NCBI RefSeq assembly: GCF_000283515.1
Contig: NC_015976.1
Location: 1,178,001-1,242,000, forward strand
DNA from: Sphingobium sp. SYK-6
GTDB lineage: Bacteria; Pseudomonadota; Alphaproteobacteria; Sphingomonadales; Sphingomonadaceae
Direction: 5' to 3'
DNA: 64,000 bases
The position numbers and the translations under genes were made by a program. The notes under the pieces were generated by a model. That model worked only from the letters and a program-made list of their open reading frames with translations, made no database searches and had not been told where the DNA came from. Each line of letters starts with the position of its first letter. Within the stretch, counting starts at the first letter, position 1. Positions 27,048 through 34,894 of the stretch are shown here, one piece after another.

Positions 27048-28495
27048 CAGCCGGGCAGGATGCCCGACTTCTGCATGAACTCGCGCACCTGCCCCCATTC
27101 GCCGTCGCGTTGCGCGGTCATGTGGTCGCCGATGCGGGCGCGGCTCTGACTGGTGAGATAGAACATCTCATAGAGCTCGACGCGGCTGCCCAGCGCCGAG
27201 CCCGCGAAATCCCAGGCCATGCGCATGATGCGGGCGCGGTCTTCAGCCGCGATGCCGTTGGAGCCGGGCAGATATTTGCGCAGCATGTCGCCGATTTCCG
27301 GATTCTCGAACAAGGCGAGCGAAGGGGTGCAAAGCAGATTGTGCGAGCCGATGGCCCGAATGATCTGGTTCACCCGCGTCATCCAGCCGGGCATCACGCA
27401 GCGCAGCACGGAGAGGTCGCGGTGCGGGAAGAAGGCGCCCGCGCCCCAGTCATGCGCGCGCTCCTCGGCGGCGATGATCGCCGAGCGGGTGAGCGAGAGA
27501 TAGGCGTGGATCTCGCCGAGCTGCACCGCCACGTCCGGCGCGTTCAGGCTGTTCGTCACCTTGGCAATGCTGGAGCACAGGTCATAGGCGAATTCGAGCT
27601 TCACCATGGCGCGGATCGCCGTCTGCTGAAGCGTGTTGCCCGGCGAAACGCCCTGATTGAGGATGTTATAGACGTTGAGGTCGCCTTCGCAGAACAGGCG
27701 CTCATAGGGCACTTCGACATCGTCGAAGATCACGAAGGCATCCTGCTCGTCGAAGCGCGAGGAGAAGGGGGCGTCGGCCACGCTGGCGTTCACGCCATAA
27801 TGATCGCGGCAGATCTGGATGACGCCCTTGGTGTTGACCGGGATCGAGAAGATGAGAGCATAATCCTCCGCGCCAGTGGGGATCGGCGCGGACGAGTAGA
27901 CATAGATTTCGTCGGCGAGCGGCCCGAGCGTGGCGAGCACCTTGCCGCCCCGCACGATGACGCCATTCTCGTTGCGGCCCACGATACGCAGGGTCAGGTC
28001 CGAGTTCATCCCGGCAAGCGGTGGCGCACCCTTGTCGATGTTGGCATGCACGATGGTGTGCGTCATCGAGAGATCGCCCTCGATCACTTCACGATGGAAA
28101 TTGCGCAGGCGCTCATAGCCTTCCGGCTTGCCCTGAGCCCAGATGTCCGCGCGCGCCGTATGGCCGGAGAGCACGACGTTTACATAATCGGGGGTGCGAC
28201 CGAGCATGCCGTTCGAATAGCGGGCGAGACGCTCCAGCCCGCGATGGCGGATCATGAGATCCTCCTTCGACTTCGGCAGCATCAGGCTGACGTTCATTTT
28301 CTCGCCAGGCTTCTCCGGGTCATCGACAAGGCATTCGTCCGCATAGTCGAGCTGCCAGTCGAAATAGCCGGCCATGCCGTCGATCGAACCGGCGAGGCCG
28401 GGATCAGTGGCGACATCCACCTTGCCTTCGCCCAGCCAGACGACGCGGCCGTCATCGAGTGAAGCTTTATACTGCTTGCCATTGCGAACTGCCAT
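27047..28495 (-). CDS. HpaB-type FADH2-dependent phenol monooxygenase
   Basis: Starting at 28495 (MAVRNGKQYK), with TTTAGGAGAG upstream, gives 482 residues; an open frame reaching 28798 is probably not coding. Family blocks are present: LARYSNGMLGRTPDYVN, HTIVHANIDKG near residue 148, the FDDVEVPYERLF segment and FYLTSQSRARIGDHM at the end. HpaB-like enzymes use reduced FAD to add oxygen to phenols (4-hydroxyphenylacetate, 4-nitrophenol, chlorophenols). Its reductase and a TetR gene follow in the operon. The exact phenol is unknown. Confidence 0.9.
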   Translation of the reverse strand: MAVRNGKQYKASLDDGRVVWLGEGKVDVATDPGLAGSIDGMAGYFDWQLDYADECLVDDPEKPGEKMNVSLMLPKSKEDLMIRHRGLERLARYSNGMLGRTPDYVNVVLSGHTARADIWAQGKPEGYERLRNFHREVIEGDLSMTHTIVHANIDKGAPPLAGMNSDLTLRIVGRNENGVIVRGGKVLATLGPLADEIYVYSSAPIPTGAEDYALIFSIPVNTKGVIQICRDHYGVNASVADAPFSSRFDEQDAFVIFDDVEVPYERLFCEGDLNVYNILNQGVSPGNTLQQTAIRAMVKLEFAYDLCSSIAKVTNSLNAPDVAVQLGEIHAYLSLTRSAIIAAEERAHDWGAGAFFPHRDLSVLRCVMPGWMTRVNQIIRAIGSHNLLCTPSLALFENPEIGDMLRKYLPGSNGIAAEDRARIMRMAWDFAGSALGSRVELYEMFYLTSQSRARIGDHMTAQRDGEWGQVREFMQKSGILPG

Positions 28496-28565
28496 GTCAT
28501 CTCTCCTAAAACTGAAAACGCCTGTATTCACGATTCGCACTTGATGCAATATGGAACGTAACGAA

Positions 28566-28582
28566 GTTCTGTTTGAAAGAAC
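28566..28582. promoter_or_regulatory. operator between the HpaB operon and flavoprotein gene 1
   Basis: This is a perfect palindrome GTTCT-GTTTGAA-AGAAC, the same 5-7-5 design as the sites at the other island promoters. It lies in the 137-bp gap between two divergent genes and could control both. I do not see a convincing -35/-10 pair here. Confidence 0.65.
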
Positions 28583-28632
28583 GATTCGGCGAGCGGTCGC
28601 TGCCCCGCGCGCAAGCCAGGAGAGGACAGAGA

Positions 28633-30177
28633 ATGCCGAACATCGATCACGCCCGCGCGCCGCAACACCTGCCCACCAGCACCGTCGAAGCGCTGAAGCG
28701 GCTGCTTGGCAGCGATGCCGTGCTGAATGAGGGGGCCGGTCTGGCCGAGTTCCACGATCCGTTCGAGGGGCCAGGCGCGCGGGATCATCAGCCGTCAATC
28801 GTCGTGCAGCCCTCCAGCGTGGAGGAAGTGCAGGCCGTGTTGCGCCTTGCCGGCGAGCAGGGCTTCCATATCTGGACCTCTTCCATGGGGCGGAATTATG
28901 GCTATGGCGGGTCGGCTCCGGTGGTGAATGGCGCGGTGGTGCTCAACTTCCGGCGCATGAACCGCATCCTGGAGATCGATGCCCGGCAGGGCCATGCGCT
29001 GATCGAGCCCGGCGTGAGCTTCCGCCAGCTCTACGACGCATTGCGCGCGGACGACGTGCCATTGATGATGTCCGTGCCGGATCTCGGCTGGGGGAGCATC
29101 ATCGGCAATGCGCTGGACCATGGCTATGGCTACGGGGTGTGGGGCGATCATGCCGGGGCGCTATGCGGGCTGGAAGTCGTTCTGCCGGGCGGTGACCTGC
29201 TGCGCACGGGGCAGGGCGCCATCCCCGGCGGCCCGCTCTGGTCCAGCCATCGGCGCGGCTTTGGCCCTTCGCTGGACGAGCTGTTCAAGCAGAGCAATCT
29301 CGGCGTGGTGACCAAGGCGGGTCTGTGGCTGATGCCCCGCCCCGAGCAGTTCGTGATCGGCACGATCCAGTGCATGAAGACGACGGACATCGTGCCGCTG
29401 ATCGAGACGCTGCGCTCGCTGCTGCAGGCCGGCGTGCTGCAGGGCATTCCCATGATCGTCGGCACGCCGGGGGACGACGAGGCCGTCGAGACGGGGCAAG
29501 CGCCCTTCACGCTCGCCAATATCAAGACGGTGCTGCGGCCGGGGCGCTGGAATGTCCGGCTCGGCCTTTACGGCCATGCCGGGATGATCGCGGCGCGGCG
29601 CGCGCTTCTGGAACATGCAATCGCAGGCATCCCCGGCGCGGAGCTGGAATTGCGCACATATCCCGGTACCGCCGGTCCGGACGACGTCGAGCCGCGCGAC
29701 TATATCTCCGCCGGGATTCCCAACCAGCTGCTGCTGGAGCGCTTGCGAGGCTTGTTCGGCCAGAGCTTCGGCCATATGGATTTCTCGCCCGTGCTGCCCT
29801 GCACCGGCGAAGCGGCCCTGCGGCTCGACCATGCCGTGCGAGAGGTCTCGGCGCGTCATGGGTTGATCGGGCCGGTCGGGATGCTGCTCAACCAGCGCAG
29901 CATGGTGGCCGCCTGCATGCTGATGTTCGACGCGAGCGATCCGGCACGGGTCACCGCCGCGCGCACGGCCATGGCCGAGCTGTACGGGCAGGCGGCGGAA
30001 TGGGGCTGCGCGCCCTATCGCGCACATGTGGCCCTCGCCGATCAGGCGCTTGGCATCTTCAGCTATAACGATCACGCGCTGGCCAGAACCTATGGGCGGA
30101 TCAAGGACGCGCTCGATCCGGCGGGTCTGCTTTCGCCCGGCAATCATGGAATTTGGCCCGGGCGCCCGGCCCCATGA
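28633..30177 (+). CDS. VAO/PCMH-family FAD-linked phenol oxidase 1
   Basis: The product is 514 residues from the ATG at 28633, with an AGGAGAGGA site upstream. The N-terminal FAD-binding (PCMH-type) domain is clear: QPSSVEEVQAVLRLAGEQGF, SMGRNYGYGGSAP, then PDLGWGSIIGNALDHGYGYGVWGDH. The C-terminal cap ends with a SPGNHGIWP segment. Relatives are vanillyl-alcohol oxidase, 4-cresol dehydrogenase (PchF) and eugenol hydroxylase, which oxidise the benzylic carbon of 4-alkylphenols. It is about 515 residues like its second copy at 32416, but the two differ widely, so they probably handle different substrates or steps. Confidence 0.9.
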   Translation: MPNIDHARAPQHLPTSTVEALKRLLGSDAVLNEGAGLAEFHDPFEGPGARDHQPSIVVQPSSVEEVQAVLRLAGEQGFHIWTSSMGRNYGYGGSAPVVNGAVVLNFRRMNRILEIDARQGHALIEPGVSFRQLYDALRADDVPLMMSVPDLGWGSIIGNALDHGYGYGVWGDHAGALCGLEVVLPGGDLLRTGQGAIPGGPLWSSHRRGFGPSLDELFKQSNLGVVTKAGLWLMPRPEQFVIGTIQCMKTTDIVPLIETLRSLLQAGVLQGIPMIVGTPGDDEAVETGQAPFTLANIKTVLRPGRWNVRLGLYGHAGMIAARRALLEHAIAGIPGAELELRTYPGTAGPDDVEPRDYISAGIPNQLLLERLRGLFGQSFGHMDFSPVLPCTGEAALRLDHAVREVSARHGLIGPVGMLLNQRSMVAACMLMFDASDPARVTAARTAMAELYGQAAEWGCAPYRAHVALADQALGIFSYNDHALARTYGRIKDALDPAGLLSPGNHGIWPGRPAP

Positions 30178-30224
30178 AACGACGGGCGCCCACAGCCTTC
30201 GACGGACCGGCCGGCCGGACGCGA

Positions 30225-30277
30225 TTGACAGTCCGAAGACCATTCAATAAAAAGAACATCGTTCTGCTAAAAAGAAC
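30225..30277 (+). promoter_or_regulatory. promoter and operator upstream of the MFS operon
   Basis: TTGACA (30225-30230) and TAAAAA (30248-30253) are 17 bp apart, the same hexamers as the TonB receptor promoter. The perfect palindrome GTTCT-GCTAAAA-AGAAC fills 30261-30277, and a weaker half site AGAAC (30253-30257) lies 3 bp upstream of it, overlapping the -10. Confidence 0.75.
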
Positions 30278-30361
30278 GATAAGCAGCACTGCTTGTGAGA
30301 GCAGGGTTTGCGGGTCGGCCCGGCGGCCGTCTTTATCACCCGACTGGGAGAGGATTTGCGG

Positions 30362-31657
30362 ATGAGTGAGGACGGGCGCCCTTCGATCGGCACCATGCGG
30401 CGCTATGCATGGATGAACATATTCACCGGCTTCCTGGTATGGGGCGTCGCTCTGGCTGGCGTCTCGATGATGATGCCCATCATGTATGGCACCATCTCGC
30501 AGGACATGGGCTGGACGATTACCCAGACGACCAGCTTCATGGCGATCAAGTCGGCGGTGTCAGGTGTCGGTGGCCTCTTTGCCGGCGGGTTGATCGTGAA
30601 GTTCGGCCTCAAGCGCGTCTTCGTGCAATCCGTGGCGGTCATCGGCATTGCGACGCTGCTCCTCTATTTCGTCGATAGCCTGCCCATTTATTATGCGCTG
30701 GCTTCGGTCTCCGGCTTTGCCTCGATCCTCAGTCTCATCGCCATTCAGGTGACGCTGGCGAAATGGCATTCGGCCAGTATCGGGCGCATCACCGGCGTGG
30801 CGATGCTCGGTGGCGCGGCTGCCGGCACGATCGTACCTCTGGCGACGGCTTATGGATTGCAGCATTTCGGCTGGCACGCGACTGCGGCGACCGCCGGCGT
30901 TCTGGTGCTGGCCTTTGTCCTGCTTGCGGCCATCTTTCTCTTCCGCGAAGCACCGGAAGCTTATGGCTATACTGCCGACGAACTGGACCCGGGTCCGGCC
31001 GGTGGCAGGAGCAGGAAGGCCGGCGCAACGCCTGCAACCGATGCGGGCCCCGAGTTCCGCTCCATCCTGAAGACGCGCCAGTTCATCCTGCTCATCGTGG
31101 CGGCAGCACTGTCCGGCGCGATCAGCAACGGGGTGAATGAATATATCCCGCTGTTCGTTGAGCGGCAGGCCAATCTCGGCGCCTATATGGCGGCGCTCGG
31201 CTTCACGATCGTCATCGTCATCTCGGGGCTGGGCAAGATCCTGTTCGGCTGGGTGTTCGATCGCTTCTCGACCCGGGGCGTAGCGGCCTGCTGGGCGCTG
31301 TGCGGCGTGGCTGTGCTGCTGTCCTTCCCGGTTGCGGGGTTCGCCACCTTCCTCATCTTCATGCTGGTGCGCGGCGTGTCACATGGCGGTGTCGTGGTGC
31401 AGGCGCCGGTCCTGGCGCGGCATCTTTACGGCATCAGGCCGATTGCGCAGGTCATCGCTTTCCTCAATGCCGCTTTCCATCTCGGCGCGTCGCTCGGCAT
31501 CTGGGCGATCGGCATCGGCGTCGATCTGACTGGCGGCTTCGGCATTCCGTTCATCGCCGTCGCGGTGGTGGCAGCCATATGCGCGCTCATCGGTCTCGGC
31601 CTCGAACCCCGTTACTGGGCCGGCTACACCGCCCGGCGCGCGCCTTCCCATGCATGA
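30362..31657 (+). CDS. MFS transporter
   Basis: This 431-residue protein is preceded by GGGAGAGGA and has twelve predicted membrane helices with a short central loop rich in basic residues (GGRSRKAGATPATDAG). It looks like the oxalate/formate- or monocarboxylate-type major facilitator group found in aromatic-acid clusters; LILFREAPEAYGY-like text ends helix six. Likely it moves an aromatic acid or its product across the inner membrane. It overlaps the TSUP gene by 8 bp and begins an operon that runs to the aldehyde dehydrogenase. Confidence 0.88.
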   Translation: MSEDGRPSIGTMRRYAWMNIFTGFLVWGVALAGVSMMMPIMYGTISQDMGWTITQTTSFMAIKSAVSGVGGLFAGGLIVKFGLKRVFVQSVAVIGIATLLLYFVDSLPIYYALASVSGFASILSLIAIQVTLAKWHSASIGRITGVAMLGGAAAGTIVPLATAYGLQHFGWHATAATAGVLVLAFVLLAAIFLFREAPEAYGYTADELDPGPAGGRSRKAGATPATDAGPEFRSILKTRQFILLIVAAALSGAISNGVNEYIPLFVERQANLGAYMAALGFTIVIVISGLGKILFGWVFDRFSTRGVAACWALCGVAVLLSFPVAGFATFLIFMLVRGVSHGGVVVQAPVLARHLYGIRPIAQVIAFLNAAFHLGASLGIWAIGIGVDLTGGFGIPFIAVAVVAAICALIGLGLEPRYWAGYTARRAPSHA

Positions 31658-32372
31658 GGGGGAACGCCTGCTGATCCTGGGCGCGGCGAGCCTCGTCGCG
31701 TCCGCGATCAGCGCCTGCTTCTCGGTAGGCGGCGGTTATGTCCTCTTTGGCGCGCTGACATGGATCATGCCGCTTCCTTCGGCGATCGCGATGCAGTCGG
31801 TCCTGTCCTTTGGGTCGCTCGTCTCCCGGTCCTTCGCCTTCTGGGCCGAGATCGACTGGCCGATCGTGCGCAGCTTCACGGCCGGCTCGCTGCTCGGCGT
31901 CGGCGCGGGGCTCTGGCTCTTCGTGCGGACGCCCGAGGGCATTTTGTCGCTGCTGCTCGGCCTGCTGCTGCTGGCGCTTGCCTGGGCGCCGGGCGTCCGT
32001 TGGGGCCTGCGACAGGGCGCGTCCTATTTCGGCGTCGGCATCCTCCATGCGGTAGTGGGCACGCTCTTCGGCCTCGGTGCGGTGCTCCAGCCGGTGCTGC
32101 TCCGCTCGAGCCTCAGCCGCACGGCCATTGTCGGGACTTTCGCGACCTGCATCATCCTGCTCGAGACGCTGCGGACTGCGGGCTATGCCAGTGCCGGCTT
32201 TGCTTATGCGTCCTATTGGCCGGAAATCCTCGTCGCGACGGTGACTGGTCTGGCCGGCACATGGATCGGCAAGCGCATGGTGCCGAGGATCTCGGAGTGC
32301 CATTTCCGCTTCGTCCTGCGCCTTTTCATCACCGCGCTGGGGCTGCGCTTCGTCCACAAGGGGCTTGCCTGA
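31650..32372 (+). CDS. TSUP (TauE/SafE) family permease
   Basis: The product is 240 residues with seven or eight membrane segments and the family pattern of a glycine-rich first helix (ISACFSVGGGYVLFGALTW) and AIAMQSVLSFGSLVSRS. TSUP proteins export or import organic anions and sulphur acids. It is in the middle of the catabolic operon, so it may carry a small acid made during degradation. The call as TSUP is firm, the substrate unknown. Confidence 0.82.
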   Translation: MHEGERLLILGAASLVASAISACFSVGGGYVLFGALTWIMPLPSAIAMQSVLSFGSLVSRSFAFWAEIDWPIVRSFTAGSLLGVGAGLWLFVRTPEGILSLLLGLLLLALAWAPGVRWGLRQGASYFGVGILHAVVGTLFGLGAVLQPVLLRSSLSRTAIVGTFATCIILLETLRTAGYASAGFAYASYWPEILVATVTGLAGTWIGKRMVPRISECHFRFVLRLFITALGLRFVHKGLA

Positions 32373-32415
32373 TGATCCGCGCCGCTTCGCAGCTCCATTC
32401 CGACAGGAGAATGAG

Positions 32416-33960
32416 ATGACAGCCGTCCTTCCCGGCACGGTCAGCCCGGCCGCCTTCGCCCGGGCGCTGGCCGGATTTCGCGCCATCGTCGGTTCACAGG
32501 CCGTTCTCGACAGTGACGAGGACCGGCAGACCTATATCGATCCCTATGCGTTGGGCGACGGGCTCGCGCATGACTGCTCGGCCATCGTGGCACCCGCCTC
32601 CACGGAGGAAGTGCGGGCCATCCTGCGCGTCGCCAACGAGTTCAGCGTGGCGCTCTGGCCGGTCAGCCGGGGCAAGAATCTCGGCTACGGCGCGGCCTCG
32701 CCGGCGGAGCGCGGCAATGTGATCCTCGATCTCAGCCGCATGAACCGCATCATCGCAGTGAACGAGAAGCAGGCCCATTGCTTCATCGAGCCCGGCGTCA
32801 GCTTCTTCGATCTCTATCGCCATCTTGCCGAGAAGAAGATCCCGCTGTGGATGTCCACGCCCGGCAACAGCTGGGGGAGCATCATCGGCAACGCGCTGGA
32901 TCGCGGCATCGGCTACACACCCTATGGCGACCATTGCGAGCAGATCTGCGGCATGGAAGTGGTCCTGCCGGATGGCGATCTGGTGCGCACCGGCATGGGT
33001 GCGATGGCTGGCAGCGCCGGCTGGCAGCATTATAAATATGGCTATGGCCCCGGCTGGGATCAGATGTTCTTCCAGTCCAATCTCGGGGTGGTGACGGGCG
33101 CCGGCCTATGGCTGCAGCCGGAACCGGAAATGACAGCCAAGGTCGAACTGGCCTTCCCGAAGTTCGAGGATGCGGAATGGGCGATCGACCTGCTGGCGGA
33201 CTTGCGGCGGCGCGACGTCATCCAGCACAATATCGTGTTCGGCAGCCCCGTGCGTTCGGCCTCTGTCCTGTCCCAGCGCGCGGAATGGTATGACGGCCCC
33301 GGCGCCATTCCGGACAGCGCCTGCGAGGCGATGATCCGCAAACTCGGCATTGGCTGGTGGAATGCCAAGGTCAGTCTGTTCGGCCATGCAGCGACCGTGA
33401 AGGCGCAGGTGGAGATCATCCGCAAACTGTTCGAGCCCCGTCTCGGCAAGGAACTGAAGTTCGAGCTGTGGGAACAGGGCGATCCGCCCGAGAAGTCCGC
33501 GCGGGGCATTCCCACGACCATCGGCCTGCAAAGCGTCAACTGGTATGGCGGGCGGGGCGGGCACCTCAGCTTCGCGCCGGTGATGCCGTCGGACGGCAAG
33601 CTGATCCTGGACTATGCCCGCAAGATCAAGGCCTATTACGAGCAGGTCGGGCAGGACTATTATGCCAGCTTCACCATCGGGCGGCGGCACGTCAACAATG
33701 TGAGCCTCATTCTCTACGACCGGGACGATCCCGCGATGGTGGCGCGCGTGGACAAGCTGTACCGTCATCTCGTCACCGAGGCGGCCTCGCAGGGCTTCGG
33801 CGAATATCGCGGCCACATCTCCTACATGGATCTGGTCGCCGAAACGTTCGACTTCAACGATCATGCGCTGCGCAGGCTCAACGACAAGGTCAAGGCCTGT
33901 CTCGATCCCAACAACATCATCGCGCCGGGCCGCAACGGCATCGGGACGAGGCGCGCATGA
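32416..33960 (+). CDS. VAO/PCMH-family FAD-linked phenol oxidase 2 (likely cytochrome-linked)
   Basis: The product is 514 residues from the ATG at 32416 after AGGAGA. It shares the FAD domain pattern of the family: APASTEEVRAILRVANEFSV, SRGKNLGYGAASP, and STPGNSWGSIIGNALDRGIGYTPYGDH, with a C-terminal block ending NIIAPGRNGIG. The next gene encodes a c-type cytochrome, the arrangement seen for 4-cresol dehydrogenase (PchF/PchC) and eugenol hydroxylase, where electrons leave through the cytochrome instead of oxygen. A role in oxidising a para-alkyl phenol is therefore likely. It is the second such flavoprotein in the island. Confidence 0.9.
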   Translation: MTAVLPGTVSPAAFARALAGFRAIVGSQAVLDSDEDRQTYIDPYALGDGLAHDCSAIVAPASTEEVRAILRVANEFSVALWPVSRGKNLGYGAASPAERGNVILDLSRMNRIIAVNEKQAHCFIEPGVSFFDLYRHLAEKKIPLWMSTPGNSWGSIIGNALDRGIGYTPYGDHCEQICGMEVVLPDGDLVRTGMGAMAGSAGWQHYKYGYGPGWDQMFFQSNLGVVTGAGLWLQPEPEMTAKVELAFPKFEDAEWAIDLLADLRRRDVIQHNIVFGSPVRSASVLSQRAEWYDGPGAIPDSACEAMIRKLGIGWWNAKVSLFGHAATVKAQVEIIRKLFEPRLGKELKFELWEQGDPPEKSARGIPTTIGLQSVNWYGGRGGHLSFAPVMPSDGKLILDYARKIKAYYEQVGQDYYASFTIGRRHVNNVSLILYDRDDPAMVARVDKLYRHLVTEAASQGFGEYRGHISYMDLVAETFDFNDHALRRLNDKVKACLDPNNIIAPGRNGIGTRRA

Positions 33961-33974
33961 AGAGGGAGGGAAGA

Positions 33975-34400
33975 ATGAGCGCTTTGGCAAAAGCGGCTCG
34001 CGGCGTCGCTTCACCGTTGCTGGCGGCTGGTTTGCTGGCGGCGATGAGTGGCTGCTCGGAAAAAGCGGCGGAGGCGCCGGCAAAGCCGACCGGCCCCGCC
34101 ATGATGCCGCAGTCGCAGGTGGTGATGTTCGGCGCCGGGTCCTCGCAGGAGGGCGAACGGCTCTATGGCGAGAAATGCGCGTTCTGCCATGCCGGGCGCA
34201 ACACCGGGACGATCATGCTTGGCCGTCGGCTGGATCCCGCTACCGCCGAACTGCACAAGCGCACGGACCTGCAGGCCGATTATGTGAAGGCGGTCGTCCG
34301 CAACGGGCTGGTCAACATGCCGCCGCTGTCCCGCGTGGAAGTGTCGGACGAGGAGTTGGACAGGATCGCGGCCTGGTTGGCGCGAAACGGGCGGAAATGA
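33975..34400 (+). CDS. cytochrome c lipoprotein, probable electron acceptor of the flavoprotein
   Basis: The best start is the ATG at 33975 with GGGAGGGAAG just before it, giving 141 residues; an ATG at 33957 overlapping the flavoprotein stop is possible. The signal sequence ends LLAAMSGC, which fits a lipoprotein cleavage site. One haem motif CAFCH is at residues 68-72, with a distal methionine in VNMPPLSR. It probably takes electrons from flavoprotein 2 and hands them to the respiratory chain. The lipid anchor would hold the complex at the membrane. Confidence 0.88.
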   Translation: MSALAKAARGVASPLLAAGLLAAMSGCSEKAAEAPAKPTGPAMMPQSQVVMFGAGSSQEGERLYGEKCAFCHAGRNTGTIMLGRRLDPATAELHKRTDLQADYVKAVVRNGLVNMPPLSRVEVSDEELDRIAAWLARNGRK

Positions 34401-34861
34401 TGCGGATCGACCGACGCAGATTGCTGCAGGGGCTCGCCGTGCTGCCGGTGCTCGGCGCGCCGGCGGCGGCTCTGCTCCAACCGCGACTTCGAGACGGTGC
34501 CGCGCCGCGGTTCATTGCCGATGCGCGGATGCCGGGCGCGCGGGCGCTGGCGGCAACGGCGCGGGGGCAGGGGCTCGCCTTCGCCGATCCGCAGGGCGAG
34601 ATCGTGACCTATTTCCTGGGCGAAGGGGCGGCGTGGCTGCGGACGCCCGGGCCGATCGTCGGCCTCACCAGCTATACCGACATGATGCTCATGCGCGATC
34701 TGGCGCGACAGGCGGGCAGAAGGCTGCATCACGCGGCGATCGATGACAAGGCCGGGGCGCCGGGGGGTGGGCTGGCGCCGGCTCAGGCCAGGCTGGTGGC
34801 GACATTGCGCGACGCCCCCGCCGCGCGCGGGCAGCCGCGCGCCTTCGTCTGGCTTGTCTGA
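34397..34861 (+). CDS. small secreted protein of unknown function (Tat-like signal)
   Basis: This 154-residue protein starts in an ATGATG that overlaps the cytochrome stop. Its start MMRIDRRRLLQGLAVLPVLGAPAAA has arginines before a hydrophobic core and resembles a twin-arginine signal. The rest contains short glycine-rich blocks (DPQGEIVTYFLGEGAAWLRTPGPIVGLTSYTD and RDLARQAGRRLHHAAID), with no cofactor motif I recognise. It lies tightly between cytochrome and GMC genes, so it may be an accessory of one of the periplasmic oxidations. Function unknown. Confidence 0.75.
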   Translation: MMRIDRRRLLQGLAVLPVLGAPAAALLQPRLRDGAAPRFIADARMPGARALAATARGQGLAFADPQGEIVTYFLGEGAAWLRTPGPIVGLTSYTDMMLMRDLARQAGRRLHHAAIDDKAGAPGGGLAPAQARLVATLRDAPAARGQPRAFVWLV

Positions 34862-34894
34862 GGCTTGCGATTTTCCAGGGGAGGGTAGAACGGG

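Noticed and set aside
27047..28798. Longer start for HpaB at 28798
   Set aside because: The extra 101 codons lack family similarity, cross the operator and run into the divergent flavoprotein gene; the ATG at 28495 has a good ribosome site.
30167..30189. GGGCGCCC repeated at the end of flavoprotein gene 1 as a terminator
   Set aside because: The stem overlaps the stop codon and has no T-run; not convincing.
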